Shown here one piece after another: positions 37,089 to 49,301 of a stretch of 64,000 bases of DNA (within the stretch, counting starts at the first letter, position 1; every line of letters starts with the position of its first letter). The DNA is from [Phialemoniopsis] sp. UDSM-2020. Taxonomy: Eukaryota > Ascomycota > Sordariomycetes > Thyridiales > Thyridiaceae. Made by a program: the position numbers and the translations under genes. The notes under the pieces were generated by a model, which made no database searches, was not told where the DNA came from, and saw nothing but the letters and a program-made list of their open reading frames with translations. The DNA lies in assembly GCA_018873225.1 (NCBI GenBank), contig JAEILZ010000003.1:2480001-2544000 (forward strand). Reading direction: 5' to 3'.

Positions 37089-38232
37089 GTTGTTGTAGCT
37101 GACTGGATAAGATGGCAGGCAAAAGGTCTTCACAAGAGGACGGGCTTCAACATGGGAAAAGCGAGGCTGATAGATTATTCTACGAGAACGAGCTCAAGGG
37201 GCGGTTTGGCCCTTTTAGACAGGTTTTGGCAGCCCATTTGCTAATCCAACAGTACCTAGCGCTTAGTATGGCTTGATTGTCCGGGAGTAGCCCAATGCGA
37301 ATTGGCGATCTCGACTGACATGGCACCGTTTTTTCTTGACTTATCGCGATCGGTGCCTAGTGCTGACTTTGGGATTACACCCCTTGACAACGATACCTTG
37401 TCCTTCTGGACGAGTTCTCAGCAACAATCACAACACCATTCGAAAGATTTTGCCATATGGCTGAGTAGTTCCGCCGAAGCAACAATGTCAGCAAAGCCAT
37501 CTTCCTTTCGCCTCCGGGAGGATTCGCGATCCCGAAGGTTGTGTCCAAATTTCGGAGGTCCGGTGATGCTGCAAACTAACATTGGGGCGTGGAGTCGGGA
37601 CTTCGATGCTGTCAAGTGCGGAGTAGCTACGAAGGGAGCGTGGCTTGTACATAACAACAGCAGGATCCTGGGCTTGGCAAAACGCCCGCTTACTACCCTA
37701 GCATATCAATCTTGCCTCTAGAATAGGTACTAAGTAGCTGTTGCAGAGTGAGAGGCCTGCTTCTGGTAGCGGCCTCGGCTTGACAGCTTCCTCGTGGCAG
37801 TCGAGCTCCTGGAGAGGTAATAAGAAAGCTACAGGGCAGCGAGCCAGGATCCTGACGAAAAGGACATTTATCTTCACATCAAGCATTTCTGACGTTCATG
37901 TTCGATGCTATTATTAGTACATTCATGAATGGACCGCCGCGTTCGGTGCACCTACTTAGCTTGAAGTGTCAAAGTACTCTGTATTTAGAGTTAAATTGTT
38001 GATTCCACATTGAGTCGCCGCATCGGCCGCCCCTTATCTTATCAGTCAACGTCACATCAACGATTCGCCCGCCAAGAGCTTCAAGACCAGCCATCACTAC
38101 CCTTGCAACAACCTCTTTGCTTTGTTGTCAGTCTACCAATCGCGTGGTACATTCTAGGCCCTGGACCAAAAACCTGCGCATGCGAGCCATGACCAGGCGG
38201 AGCACCACAGTCACATCCCACGAGTCGGAATC
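37089..38232. other. divergent intergenic region, methyltransferase and DSC3
   Basis: About 1.14 kb. One 139-codon frame (37302-37721, plus strand) has no recognisable domain and no visible partner exons, so I leave it unannotated. The rest holds short frames only. Confidence 0.4.
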
Positions 38233-39339
38233 ATGAGCGGCGGAAGCAGCGGCGGGCCCGGCGCCTCCTCGCCCACCAAGCCGAGGCCCTCTGCGCGATC
38301 CCCGACCCTCCGTCCCGCCTCCCACCACCCGCACCGCGACCCCTCCGGCCGCCGCTCCCCGCGGGCGCCCTCCCCGCTCCCGCCGCCGCTCCTCCTGACC
38401 GTCCGCTTCTCCAGCTCCCTGCCCGACCTCCTCCTCGACATCCCCTACCCGAAGCGCACCACCGTCGCCGCCCTCAAGCACCTCATCCGCGGGCGCCTCG
38501 CCGAGCCAAATTCCCAGCGCCGCCTGCGCTTCATCCACGGCGGCCGCATCCTGCCCGACAGCTCCGTTCTGTCCTCGGTCCTGCGCGCGCCGCCCCCACC
38601 TCCTCCGGCGTCCCCACTGCCCGGCCACAGGGCCGCCGGCGATGCCGCGGACCCGAGCGGCAAGGGCAAGCTTGTCGAGGGCAAGGAGCCCGCCCAGCGT
38701 GTCTACGTCAACTGCAGCATAGGAGACTCTTTGACGGACGAGGAGCTGCGCGCCGAGGCCGAGGCCGCCGAGACGCCCGTTCCCGTCGACGAGCCGGCCG
38801 GCGGACAGGGGGCGGGGCGCAGGGCGCGCACGACGGGCCTGCAGGTCGACACCGGCGTCGGCGGCGGCGACAGTAGTCTACAAGCTCGACGGGCGGCCAA
38901 CACGGCGCAGGCGCCGCGCGGCTTCGACAGGCTGCTATCGACGGGCTTCACGGCCGCCGAGGTGAACCAGTTGCGCCTGCAGTTCCGCTCCATCCAGGCG
39001 TCGCGCCACACGCCCGACACCATGCCGTCGCCCGACACGCTGCGGAGCATGGAGGACAACTGGATCGACAACAACAACAGCGGTGCGGGAGCGGCGCCAG
39101 GAGAGGGAGCAGAGGCCATGGCAGGTGCAGACGGGACGGCAGAGGAGTTTGGTATCAACGGGCTGCTCGACGTTCTGTTGCGTGGAATGCTGATCGGGTT
39201 CATCTGGCCACTTGGTAGTGTCGGATGGCTCGTCAGGGAGGAAGGCTTGTGGAGTCGGAAATGGTCCGTCTTTGTTACTTTTGGCTTTGTCTTGAGTCTT
39301 GTCATCGGAATGATCCGGGCAATATCAGGCGATGTGTAG
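38233..39339 (+). CDS. DSC3: DSC E3 ubiquitin ligase complex subunit 3-like (ubiquitin-like domain, membrane)
   Basis: Single exon of 368 codons. After a Pro/Ser/Arg-rich N-terminus comes a ubiquitin-like domain (LLTVRFSSSLPDLLLDIPYP; TTVAALKHLIRGRL; RRLRFIHGGRILPD). A conserved domain follows around residues 210-270 (GFDRLLSTGFTAAEVNQLRLQF). Near the C-terminus are two hydrophobic segments (DVLLRGMLIGFIWPLGSVGWL and SVFVTFGFVLSLVIGMI). This is the plan of Dsc3, a subunit of the Golgi Dsc ligase that activates SREBP by ubiquitination in fission yeast and aspergilli. The 5' half is very GC-rich. Confidence 0.85.
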   Translation: MSGGSSGGPGASSPTKPRPSARSPTLRPASHHPHRDPSGRRSPRAPSPLPPPLLLTVRFSSSLPDLLLDIPYPKRTTVAALKHLIRGRLAEPNSQRRLRFIHGGRILPDSSVLSSVLRAPPPPPPASPLPGHRAAGDAADPSGKGKLVEGKEPAQRVYVNCSIGDSLTDEELRAEAEAAETPVPVDEPAGGQGAGRRARTTGLQVDTGVGGGDSSLQARRAANTAQAPRGFDRLLSTGFTAAEVNQLRLQFRSIQASRHTPDTMPSPDTLRSMEDNWIDNNNSGAGAAPGEGAEAMAGADGTAEEFGINGLLDVLLRGMLIGFIWPLGSVGWLVREEGLWSRKWSVFVTFGFVLSLVIGMIRAISGDV

Positions 39340-39638
39340 ACCTAGACGTGTATGTTCACAGCTATGATACCCAATACAACTGACTACTGAAGACGAGACC
39401 TGACATCTGGGTAAGCTCCGTGCCTGCAATACGTATCACTCACTTGTGGCAACTACAGCAGAACATGTCTCATGGCGAGTCACGACGACTGGTTATAATC
39501 TATCTGACGTGGGAATCATCAAACATGAACCGCTACCAACTAGGTTTTCCATTCCATACGCCGATGCATGCAGGCCGTGGCCATGCTAAACTGCAACCAA
39601 CACTACGAGAAAAGTACATGCAACAAGGGCCTGCTACC

Positions 39639-42600
39639 TTAGAGGTAGAGGGACTGTGCTGCCACGATATCCCTCTTAATCTTCTCCAGACTCTGCTCGA
39701 ATTTCTGGGTGAGCTCATCGCTGCCCATTACCTTCGCCGCCTGTGCCATCTGTCGAAGAAGCTCCTCCAGTCTGCGGAAGAGACGGATCAATGAGCCTTC
39801 ATAGGCATTTGTCATTTTGCTGCCACGATTGTTAGCCGACACAGTCTGAAAATAAACGATTGTGCAAGTATACATACCAAATCTCGGCAAAAGGACGACC
39901 ATTAGCCCACGTGAATACCGTCTCCATCAGTTGCCATTTGAGGCTCTCGACGTACTCGTCCTCGTTGACGTCAAGCTTGCTCTCCCTGCTGACCTTGGCG
40001 ATGATTCTGGCCTGGGCCTGTACCTCGCGGTAAGGCTTTGCAAGCTGCTCCTTGAGAGGGGTCGCTTCAACCCGCTCGTCAAAGATGAAGCAGCTGAGCA
40101 CAGAGGCGCAGACTTCTGGCGTGAGTTCGTTAAAGAAGCGGTTGAAGAGTAGCTCGGATAGGAGCAACTCATGGCCTTCCGTTGATGAGATTTCGCAGGC
40201 TACGCGAGCTTTCATCTGAACGACTTCGGCATCATTAATAAATCCGAGTCGTCGCAGAACGCGTTTCCTCGACTTGAGCTCGTCAAGCTGAGCAATACTG
40301 TGAGCCTTTGCGATCGCCTTCTTCTTCTCCCTGATATTTTCTCCAAGCTCCACCTTCTCCTTGTACTTCTCCCAGAGCTCAGGTAAGTTGGGCGAACCGT
40401 GCAGAGGATTTGAGAGCAATCTTGACTCGAGCACCTCGATCTTCCTCATCAGCTTCTTGAACGAGTCGTCGGTGATCCGCATACTTTCGATAGGGTCAAG
40501 AATAGGAATTCCGTCAGGGAAACGTTTCTTCACCTCCCTGATGACCTTCCCTAGACCTGCCTTGCCTTGGTTCGTTCGGACCTCGTCAGGCATGAACACA
40601 CGAATCTGAGCGAAGGAAGCGACGCAGTTCAGGAGGCATGGCACGATTTCCAGCTTCTTGTAGACACCGTCGTCCGGAGGGATGAGCCCTTGCGGCATGA
40701 CACTTCCGTTGAGAACAGCTGGCGAGAAGTTCTCGCTATCCTCGGCAAGGAAGAGAGCCACATCCACGAAGTATGACTCTTGGGGTGGGAATTCCGGCTC
40801 GCCAGCCTTAGGCTCACTGCGAGGAGTGAAGGAAACAACGACACCCCAGTCGAAGTCAACGCCATCGGGTGTCTTGATTCGCACAAGACGACCTGGCTGC
40901 ATGAACTCGAGGCAGTAGCTGGGATGGTGAATGACCGAGACCATGTCCTTGGTATATGCCTCGATCTGTTGTCGAATGTTGTAATACTCCTTGACGGTGT
41001 TTTCGTCCGCAATGACCATATTATCTCGCTCTTGTTGAAGGCTCATAAGATCCTTCTCCAAAGTCGGCACGCTGGCGGCGTTCTGGAACTGGAAGAAGCA
41101 CCTCTCCAGCATGTACTCCGGTGATACGGTCTCAATCCGTTGCAAATTGAGAACCATGTTATAGCCGAGATAGAAAGCAGAGTTGAGGCGATCTTGTTGG
41201 CCAGCAACAATGCCTTTCGCAGTCTCAGGCTCGAGCTTGCCGTCGACCATCATGATCACAATCCCACGGTCATCAAGACCTCTTCGCCCAGCGCGACCAG
41301 ACATTTGGATATACTCTGACGACGTCAGGGGCCGGTTCGATACACCGTCGAACTTTGTCACCTGAGTAAACACAACCGTCCTGGCAGGCATGTTTAGACC
41401 GATAGAGAAAGTTTCTGTTGCAAAAAGAACCTTGATCAAGCCCTCCTGGAACAGAATCTCAATCGTCTCCTTCAGGATAGGGAGCAGCCCGGAGTGATGG
41501 ACACCGATGCCCTTTCGAAGCAGTGGGAGAATGTGCGTGATCTGAGGGAGCTCTCGATCTTCTTCGGAGAGCATCTCTATGGCATTATCAAAGACTTTGT
41601 TGACCATGGCCTGCTCAGAGTCGTTGTTGAAATTCATAGCAGAGATCTTGAGCGCTAATGTCTCACACTCTCTCTTGCTGAAGTTGAAGACGATGACAGG
41701 GTGGAAGTTTTTCTTCATGATCATTCTGATGATCTTGGAGATGTCGGAATTAGCGTCAGCTGCCTGCCCTTTGGCAATCTTCTTGTTCTTGCCTTTGCCT
41801 TTCTGGCGGGCATTTGGGTCAGCAGAGTCAGCGCCTTTGTTGGCCTCAACTTGCGCCATGGCGGTGTTGAAGTTTTTCTCTTTGAAGACACCCCTCTCAT
41901 CCACGACCAGGAAAATGCCACTACCGCCGGCCGGGAAGCAGTAGTTTTGCAAGGGTGTAGGACGGAAATCCGTATAGACGACGTGGCAAGCCTGACGATG
42001 AATCTTGGCAATCCATTCGGCGAACTGGAACGCGTTGGGGATCGTGGCAGAGAGGAAGACATAGCGAACCTTGTCTGGGAGCAGAATGATGGTCTCTTCC
42101 CAAACAACACCTCGGGTCTTATCACGTAGGTAGTGGATCTCGTCGAAGACTACCCAAGCCACCTCACGCATGATCTCCGAGCCTCTGTACAACATGGAGC
42201 GCAAAATCTCGGTGGTCATGACGAGACAACTTGCGGTGGGGTTGATCGTGACATCACCAGTCATGAGACCGACATCGCCAAACTCGGCCTGGAAGTCTCG
42301 GTACTTCTGGTTGCTCAGGGCTTTGATGGGAGAGGTGTAGATGATCCTCTGATTCCGCTTCAGGCATTGTGCGATCGCGTACTCGGCGACAACCGTCTTT
42401 CCTGCACTGGTATGCGCGGACACCAAGACACTCTCCTCTCGCTCGATAGATGCGACAGACAAGCTCTGGAAAGGATCCAATTTGAAAGAGTAAACGCGCG
42501 CTGGCTCTTCGGGAGCCTTGTGCTCGGACAGAGGTACGTATTCGTAGTCCAGATCCGGCGGTAAAGCCACCTGATGCTGGATGTTGTGGGACAGAACCAG

Positions 42601-42969
42601 CGCCTCAGTCTCCTTGACCGCTGTAAAACCTGAAGCAGCGGCGACTTGTCTTGATTCAGCGGTTTGGAACGAGTCGGTCAATACCGGCTCTGCCTCATCC
42701 ACCCGCTTCTGGCGCTTGCTCTGCGTGTCTGAGGGTTCCTCGGACTCCTCGGCTGGAGGCTCCTCGTCGTTTGAGGTGCCATCGACGCCATCCATATCTA
42801 CATCTGCATCTGCGCCGGCCTCCTTCAAGGGGGTGTCGGCTTTGCGCTTCTTGCTCTGGTCGAGCTTCTTCTTCTTCGCATTCTCGGGCCTGTCGGTCTT
42901 CTTTGCCGGGGGCTGAGCGCTGCCCTTGGAGCTGGGCTGCTCGTCGAAGACGTCGAACAGCTCATCCAT
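39639..42969 (-). CDS. MTR4: exosome-associated RNA helicase Mtr4 (DExH, Ski2-like)
   Basis: Two exons (42969-39878, 39819-39639) give 1090 codons. The N-terminus is acidic and Lys-rich. Helicase motifs: Walker A SAHTSAGKTVVAEYAIA, TSPIKALSNQKYRDF, motif II VVFDEIHYLRD, SATIPNAFQFAEWI, and QMSGRAGRRGLDDRG (motif VI). A long arch (KOW) insertion follows, then the helical bundle ending NAYEGSLIRLFRRLEELLRQMAQAAKVMGSDEL. Mtr4 unwinds RNA for the nuclear exosome as part of TRAMP. The splice joins FAEI to CKMTNAYEGS. The long frame extends upstream past the ATG at 42969, but MDELFDVFDE is the natural start. Confidence 0.94.
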
Positions 42970-43671
42970 GCCGGTGAGGTGCGAGTGGAGCGCCCACCCT
43001 GCGGTTTTGAGTTCGTGCAAGGGTGAAGGGAATTCGCAACGAGATCTAAAAGAATGAGAAAAGATGCAGCCTCTGAAGCTGCAGGTAGAGTGGATGCTCA
43101 GCAAAAGGTGAGAAGGAAATGAGCCAACCTTATTATGGTGCTGGTGTGGCTTTGTCGAGCAAAGCAAGGAACCTCAATTGGCAGCAGCCATCGCGATCGC
43201 TACTACAGCTAAAGATCGAGCAAAGAAAAAAAAATGCTGGCAGTGCGAAGTGGGGATTGAACGGCAGAAAAGAGATGCTGCTAGGCCACAAGCAGGAAAG
43301 CATGTATTGGGCGGTCAGGCTACAGAGACCGTGATTGTGCACAGACCACGCCGAGCTCCTGCTTGTAGTCCCTGGTGCGCAACATTGGACTGCAGCTGAC
43401 AGCACCTGCAGATGAGCCGCTTTTCTCCGTGCCGAGTGCTTTACCGATTCGGGCGCATTCAATTGGCTCAAAGTCAGACCACCACAGCTGGGCCGACCTC
43501 AAAGCAAATCTTCCAAACGTCAGAGCTTCAAACCAAGTCCCCTACCTCCAACAACCCACGACACTCCGCTCCCCTGCGCCTCTATCACATCAGTAAAGGT
43601 CCGCCGCTACTCGATCTGTTCCCGAACTCCTCAATTGGCCCCTCAGCTAACGTTGTCCGACTCGTCTGCAG
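42970..43671. promoter_or_regulatory. divergent promoter, MTR4 and COX8
   Basis: 702 bp upstream of both genes. A purine tract (AAAGAAAAAAAAATG) lies near 43223. Sequence just before the COX8 ATG ends in CTGCAG, so a 5'-UTR intron is possible. Confidence 0.4.
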
Positions 43672-44018
43672 ATGCTTTCCCGCGCAGCTGTTCGCGCCGT
43701 GCCGCGCACCTCGACCACCCTGGTTGCCCGCCGTGGCTTCCACGCTACCCGCTCCCAGCTCTCGTCGCCCTACCATTACGCCGAGGGCCCCTACACCAAC
43801 CTTCCCTTCAACCCCAAGACGAAGTACTTCGGTGTGCGATTCACCCTCTTCTGCGTCACCGGCTTTTTCGCTCCCTTCGGCATCTGTGGTACGTGAAGCA
43901 CCACCTACGAGAGTCTTTGGCCAACCGGCCTGGTTGGGCTTGAAATCTTCAAAGTATAGAGAGTAATGATACTGACTGTTCAAATCTAGCTTGGCAAACT
44001 TACAAGCCCCGCAACTAA
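43672..44018 (+). CDS. COX8: cytochrome c oxidase subunit VIII/VIIc-type (mitochondrial)
   Basis: Two exons (43672-43888, 43990-44018) give 81 codons; the second exon encodes only the last nine residues, AWQTYKPRN. The N-terminus MLSRAAVRAVPRTSTTLVARRGFHATRS is an Arg-rich mitochondrial presequence with a RGFHATRS processing-like site. The mature part has SSPYHYAEGPYTNLPFNP and one membrane segment (VRFTLFCVTGFFAPFGICA), as in yeast Cox8, a small inner-membrane subunit of respiratory complex IV. Confidence 0.85.
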
Positions 44019-44315
44019 AGTGTTGGTCGGCCTTGTGCCAGTGGATGGGTCTCCCTGTTGAGATTTGTTGATGGGTGCTTGGGCGAGGTGTATATTTAGC
44101 CATCATAGAGTCGAATCAGACAAGTCTTCTTTGTCCTCATGCCATGCGCACTTCTACGACCCAGCTCGTTCAACTCTGGAATCCCAGCCGTCGAACGAGA
44201 TATAGCATGATATTGGCCCGATGATATGTCGTCAGCGGCTATGTGGACCATGAATGCTTGCGATGTAAATGCGAATGCTGTATTGATGAAATTACACGTA
44301 TATGTACAAGTGGTA

Positions 44316-46187
44316 TCATGCCTTCTCTATCCCGCTCCATGCTTGTTCCGAAGTGGCCTTTTCCTGGCCGGAACTCCTTGTGCTCAACGAGTCCTCAAGT
44401 AGTGGTACATTCCCTTGCCTCCTCTTTAGAAGATTATGCAAGTATCCCATCAAAAATTCCACGTCCGCCGCTTCGAGCTCCCATCTCGAACTGAGCGCAT
44501 CATATACCTCGAGAACAGACTGCGAAGAGGCGCATTTGTCAAAAGCCCTGAGAGCCCAGATGACGAGCCAAGTGTCGACATAAAGCCCTGATGCGTGGCT
44601 GTCGAGAGCTTGTAGAAGGGCATTCCACACACTCCGTAGCCTCTGCTCGCTCCAGTCGGAGTCGGAATAGCCGCCATGTGCATTGAATCCTTTGAAGAGA
44701 GAGAGGAACACAGAGCCGTGCAACGGTACCTCGAAGAACTTCATCTCGTCCAAGTACTTGGCGACAGTTTCAAGATCTCCCAATTTGACAGCGTAATGGT
44801 AGATCAGTATGCGAAACGTTGACAGATTGGGAGTCATTGGCGTGAGGGCCTGGAAGTTGTGGCGCATCTCCGGATGTTCCCTGCCCACTTTGGCAAACAT
44901 CATGAGAACTCTCGTGACGACCTTTTGCGTGGCGTAATTCCGCTCCGGCATCTCTGGCGCTTTGTTGTGGCTTGCCTTCATTCGTTCATAAACACGGCTG
45001 GCCGCATCTTCCTCGCCCGATCGTAGCAACCCAGCGATGACGCAGTTTAGGACCAGGGAGTCTATCATCTCGCCCGCCTCGACCATATCCTTGTAAGCCG
45101 CCCGAACACCGTCGCCGTCCATCTTGAGACCGAAGAAGTGGATCAGACTGACGTGATGATACCGGTTGAAGCGGTGACCTCGGCTTTCCATCTCTTTATA
45201 GATCATCTCGGCCAGAGTGAAATTGCCCGCCTTTGAGGCGACATCAAACATGATGTTGAAGGTGACATCGTTACCCTTGATACCGGCGTCCTGCTCCATC
45301 TCTCTCCAGAGGCTTAGTGCAGACTCTGTCTCCGACTCGGTGGAGACGCCTACGTATCGGCTTGCATAGGACATTGCAGTATTCCACTCCGCCCGCAACA
45401 ACGGAAGGCCACTGTTCTTGACGTCTGCGATGACCGCAAAGTATCGCAGCATGGATTTGGAGTCCTTCTTCTCCGTCACCCCAATAGCTCTCAGAAGCTG
45501 ATGCCGCAGCGCCCCGGACAAATATGGCATGCGAGGTTCAGGTAGCTGTCGGTAGAGAGTGTATACCTCATCTGCGCTAGAGCGCAGGGGATTCCTCAGC
45601 CGCTTCAGAACCGCAGATCGCAAATCCCGGAGGATCTTTTGCTCACGCTCATCGGCTGGTTTGATTTCGTCGCGGGAGGGGAACCGCACGTCCTCCTCCC
45701 TGTTTGAGACCGTAAGCTCAGGGCCATTGTCAGGTGCATAACCTCGGAGGTACGGGTCCCGGAGGAATTCCAAGTGCTCATCAACTGAGTCTTGGTCATC
45801 GTACTGGTCTACATATGACAGAAGATCTTTCTTGCTGGGGCCCGGTCTCGCTTGCTGAAAGAAAGTATCGCTTGCTACCGGCGTGGCGACGGCATGGTTG
45901 AGTCTGCGCTGGATCTGTTCATGTGGTGCCGGTGTACCCGGTGTCTTCCTTTGTATACCGGCGAAAGGCTTGGGGTTGGTAGGGCTGGTGATATTGTTCG
46001 GTAGGGAGAGGGCAGTTCTTGACACTGCATTTGCCTCACGATATCGTCTGTGAGAATTTGACTGGATGGCGCATTGTGCGCAAAGTCGTCGACTCTGAAA
46101 GAAACTCGGGGCCGGCCAACGCGATGACGGTCTACTCGATAGGATCGCGCCGCATATCGACCCATCGATCCGACTAGAAGATTTCAT
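44316..46187 (-). CDS. mitochondrial pentatricopeptide-repeat protein
   Basis: Single exon of 623 codons. The N-terminus is Arg/Ser-rich and probably targets mitochondria. From about residue 270 helical repeats appear, such as DVASKAGNFTLAEMIYKEMESRGHRFN, VIAGLLRSGEEDAASRVYERM and KLGDLETVAKYLDEMKFF, matching PPR units of about 35 residues. Such proteins bind organellar RNA and guide processing, stability or translation. I cannot assign an orthologue. It is convergent with COX8 and divergent from mS23. Confidence 0.75.
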   Translation of the reverse strand: MKSSSRIDGSICGAILSSRPSSRWPAPSFFQSRRLCAQCAIQSNSHRRYREANAVSRTALSLPNNITSPTNPKPFAGIQRKTPGTPAPHEQIQRRLNHAVATPVASDTFFQQARPGPSKKDLLSYVDQYDDQDSVDEHLEFLRDPYLRGYAPDNGPELTVSNREEDVRFPSRDEIKPADEREQKILRDLRSAVLKRLRNPLRSSADEVYTLYRQLPEPRMPYLSGALRHQLLRAIGVTEKKDSKSMLRYFAVIADVKNSGLPLLRAEWNTAMSYASRYVGVSTESETESALSLWREMEQDAGIKGNDVTFNIMFDVASKAGNFTLAEMIYKEMESRGHRFNRYHHVSLIHFFGLKMDGDGVRAAYKDMVEAGEMIDSLVLNCVIAGLLRSGEEDAASRVYERMKASHNKAPEMPERNYATQKVVTRVLMMFAKVGREHPEMRHNFQALTPMTPNLSTFRILIYHYAVKLGDLETVAKYLDEMKFFEVPLHGSVFLSLFKGFNAHGGYSDSDWSEQRLRSVWNALLQALDSHASGLYVDTWLVIWALRAFDKCASSQSVLEVYDALSSRWELEAADVEFLMGYLHNLLKRRQGNVPLLEDSLSTRSSGQEKATSEQAWSGIEKA

Positions 46188-46650
46188 GGGTTGTCCCTCA
46201 TGGTGGTTCCCATGTCACCGTCGCTCTTGACCCTGTTGTAGCGTTGAGCAGACAAGATCGTTGTCGTCGAGATGGACGCCTGAAGGTGCACGCAAGACAA
46301 AATAGCCAGTACTGGGATTTATGAATGTCGCTGTATCGCCTAGCAATTACCGACTGGAAATTTTGGTCTTATCAGTAGCGGCGATCAATGCAGAGAGCGC
46401 CTAAAAGTTGATTGATAGGGGTGCGGGTCTGTGCTCGCGCCCACCCAACCAATGGGTTTGGTCAATCGATGCGACCAGAAAATTGACTGGCAGTGGAATT
46501 TCAATGCTTCAAGGCGCTCAGTCGTCAGACCAGGACCATCAATCTCGACGAACACCTCATCGGCGGGCTACAGAAACTCCAACAAACTCAGCCCGATCTT
46601 GTTCTTGGCTTCGGTAGAGCAGCGAGCTCTTTTTCTGCAAGCCAATCGGC
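46188..46650. promoter_or_regulatory. divergent promoter, PPR protein and mS23
   Basis: 463 bp between two genes for mitochondrial gene expression. No distinct element is recognised. Confidence 0.4.
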
Positions 46651-47423
46651 ATGGCAAGGCATTTCAGGGCCGCGCGAGTCTTCCGGACCGCGCAAAAGAA
46701 TCTGGCAGTCCGGACTGTTGCGAACATTGAGGAGGTCCCACCGCCATGGCTGAAGGTCGTTGAGTCCATACCGCCTTCAGAGATCCTAACGAGGCCCTAC
46801 CCCGTGCAGCACCAACCCCTGAACCTGCGGGCGCGGAGGCCGAAGCATGTGTTCAAGCCGCAACGGATCACCTACGAGGAGGACGAGCTCCGACGAACAT
46901 TCTTCAGAGATCATCCTTGGGAGCTTGCGCGGCCCAGGATGATTATTGAGATGGATGGGAAAGATGCGAGGAGATGTGATTGGAGTAAGGGGCTGCAACA
47001 GCCTGGGATACCACTCACGGGAGAGAGGTTAGTTTTGTGTGACACAGAGTAGCTGTTGATGGCTCGTCTCGCTGACAGTATAATAGTGTCGTACAACGGC
47101 AGCTTTGGCTAATGCATAACGTCCCCGATATGACCAAGGAGCAGGCATACGATGCTGTTCGACGAGAGTTCTACGCTCTGAGGCAGGAGGAAGAAGTGGA
47201 GAGGAGAATTGCGCAAGAGGAGGCTCGCATGGTGGGCGCATACTTCGGCAAATCGGCCATGCAGGTGGGCATGGAGCTTGAGGATGCGCAATTCGAGAAG
47301 TGGAAGACCTGGGCAGCCATGCAGACCGAGAAGATTGAGGCGGAGCGAACTGCTGCGTATACATCATTTGGCGATCAAGGCGAGACGTCAGAGCCTGCTG
47401 CTGAGGAGGAGCAAGCCGTATAA
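46651..47423 (+). CDS. RSM25: mitochondrial small-subunit ribosomal protein mS23
   Basis: Two exons (46651-47027, 47087-47423) give 237 codons. [21 protein letters not shown] is the basic N-terminus, followed by [20 protein letters not shown] and, across the splice, [12 protein letters not shown]. The C-terminal helix ([27 protein letters not shown]) ends in an acidic tail. This matches the fungal Rsm25/mS23 family of the mitoribosome small subunit. It is convergent with ALG14. Confidence 0.85.
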
Positions 47424-47638
47424 AAGCACGGCCGTCACAGCAAGAGGATCTTTAGATCGTGTACAATGTCATGTATCATATTGCATCAACCAAATGTATC
47501 ATACCTCGAATTATTCGATCATCTAGGCTCGATGTCACTTCACAATGCATAAATGTAAGCCAAGATGCGTTCATACAGTATACATTCCTGCTTCGAAATG
47601 TTTGCATGGCGTCTATTGCCCCTTCTATAGCTGGCATC

Positions 47639-48730
47639 CTACTCCGGGTCCTTGGTTGGGTGCTTCTTGATACCGACCAAGTTGCCTGTCTTGCTGATGT
47701 CGCCCACACAAGGCCTGCCTATCTTCCTCGCAAGGGCGTCATGCTGCACAAGAAACATGTCGGCAATGTCCGTCATATTAAAAAGCTTGCCGGTTAGACT
47801 CAAAGTCTTGACATGGGCCCACGTCTCGATATACATGAGCTTAGCTCGGTCATCAGGCACAAGGAAACAGAACTTCATGATGTAAGCAACCAAGCAAACA
47901 ATAAAGCCTGTTCCTGGCCCATTGGTGACGATGACATGGGGATACGTGAAGTGTCTGCCCTCAGCTGCTCCCATTCGTTCTCGAGGGGGCAAGACAAGAG
48001 TGTTGAGGATCGAAACCATGCTCAGTATCGAAGTATACCAAGCAGTCCACAGCGGCTGGTAGATGTCTCGAGCCCGACGGACTTTGACAGCGTCCCAAGT
48101 ACCACCCAGGCCGTTTGGATACGCCTTCTTGATCATGTTCTCAAGCTTGAGAACTTCACTGAGTGAATAGTTGTCTCCGGAGCTGATGATGTAGCGGCGG
48201 TGGAGGTTGGACTGGCCCCTGAATTGATATCTGATCATGTTGCATAATTCAGAAGTATGACCCCCTGACCCGAGCACATATGTAAAATACACGGCAGGGA
48301 GGTCATCAACAACAGGCGCAGGACCTTGCTCATTCTTGGCTGCCTTCCATGCTTGAGATGAGAGATGTGTGCGTGATCTCCGAAGATATAAAAGACGAGT
48401 CTGTAATGAAATATTAGCATGGCTGCTGTGTTGGCTTTTTTCTGATTTGTCCAACTCACAGTCAAGAATGTGCCAGCCAAAAGCACGAGAGCTGTTAGGA
48501 CCGGGATGCTCATAAAGTAAAGGCTGAGAATGGCAACAAACCCTACAATAAGAGGAATCGCCACGATGATCGCAGATGAGAGGCCAAGCAGAGGGGCCTC
48601 GATGACGTGGACATCAGCTCTGGTGAGTGGTGTCTCATCTGCTCATTCATGTTAACATTGACAAGGTCAAGCTTAAATGGCATTGAATGGCACACTTACC
48701 CCTGCTCGAGCTGAGAGAGAGCGTTGCCAT
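47639..48730 (-). CDS. ALG14: UDP-GlcNAc transferase membrane subunit Alg14
   Basis: Three exons (48730-48700, 48638-48460, 48400-47639) give 323 codons. A membrane anchor region (IIVAIPLIVGFVAILSLYFMSIPVLTALVLLAGTFL) is followed by the Alg14 signature TYVLGSGGHTSELCNM, then RRYIISSGDNYSL, HVIVTNGPGTGFIVCLVAYI and LMYIETWAHVKTLSLTGKLF. Alg14 anchors Alg13 at the ER face, and together they add the second GlcNAc to dolichol-linked sugar for N-glycosylation. The hydrophobic N-terminal part looks like two passes, where yeast has one. Confidence 0.9.
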
Positions 48731-49301
48731 GTTGACAAGATAGGCCTTCTTATCAGGACTCTAGCTCTTCAACTCAAAAGTGATTCCTTGTCGCTCTGAT
48801 GCATCCGGGTGCAAGTCTCATTCAGAACAGTCGTTTGCGCCAAGTGGGATTCTTTGTTGCAAGACAATGGTGCCGTAGGCTCAGGCAAGCAGGAAGCTCT
48901 GCGCTTAGAGCAGGCCAGCCTTTGTTGGTATGTTATGTTGCTGTTTGCATGTTCCCAATTTAAGACTGTGCTGGAAATTTATCTTTTCTTGTTTATGTTC
49001 TCGAATGCCTCACTTTAAGTGAATGGGACGAAGACAGCCTGTTAACTGGATCTTGAGCCAACAATCCGAGATCTGAACCACCTGCTTGTAGCTAAAGTGG
49101 ATTGCTCTGGTGGGTCAGAGCACTGGGCTAAAAAGCTTGGGTCACCGCCCGCCTGAATGCTTCAACAGCTCTTTTAAAACACCAATCCACCGCCCGGCAG
49201 TATTCTTCCCCAGCTTCCAAAAAGTCAACAGACGACAGGAACCAAGACTACATCGCATGAAAATAATCGTGAAGCGGACTTTGGCTTGATGGAAGGATGC
49301 G
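48731..49301. promoter_or_regulatory. divergent promoter, ALG14 and IMA1
   Basis: 571 bp with no coding signal. No distinct element is recognised. Confidence 0.4.

Noticed and set aside
37302..37721. 139-codon open frame on the plus strand
   Set aside because: No recognisable domain, signal peptide or partner exons, and an overlapping frame of 79 codons on the other strand looks equally good.
35881..39339. Biosynthetic cluster around the LaeA-like methyltransferase
   Set aside because: Adjacent genes are a GTPase, DSC3 and MTR4, which have cellular housekeeping or signalling roles.
42970..43167. N-terminal extension of MTR4 in the same open frame
   Set aside because: The upstream residues do not resemble Mtr4, while the Met at 42969 begins an acidic, Lys-rich N-terminus usual for the family.
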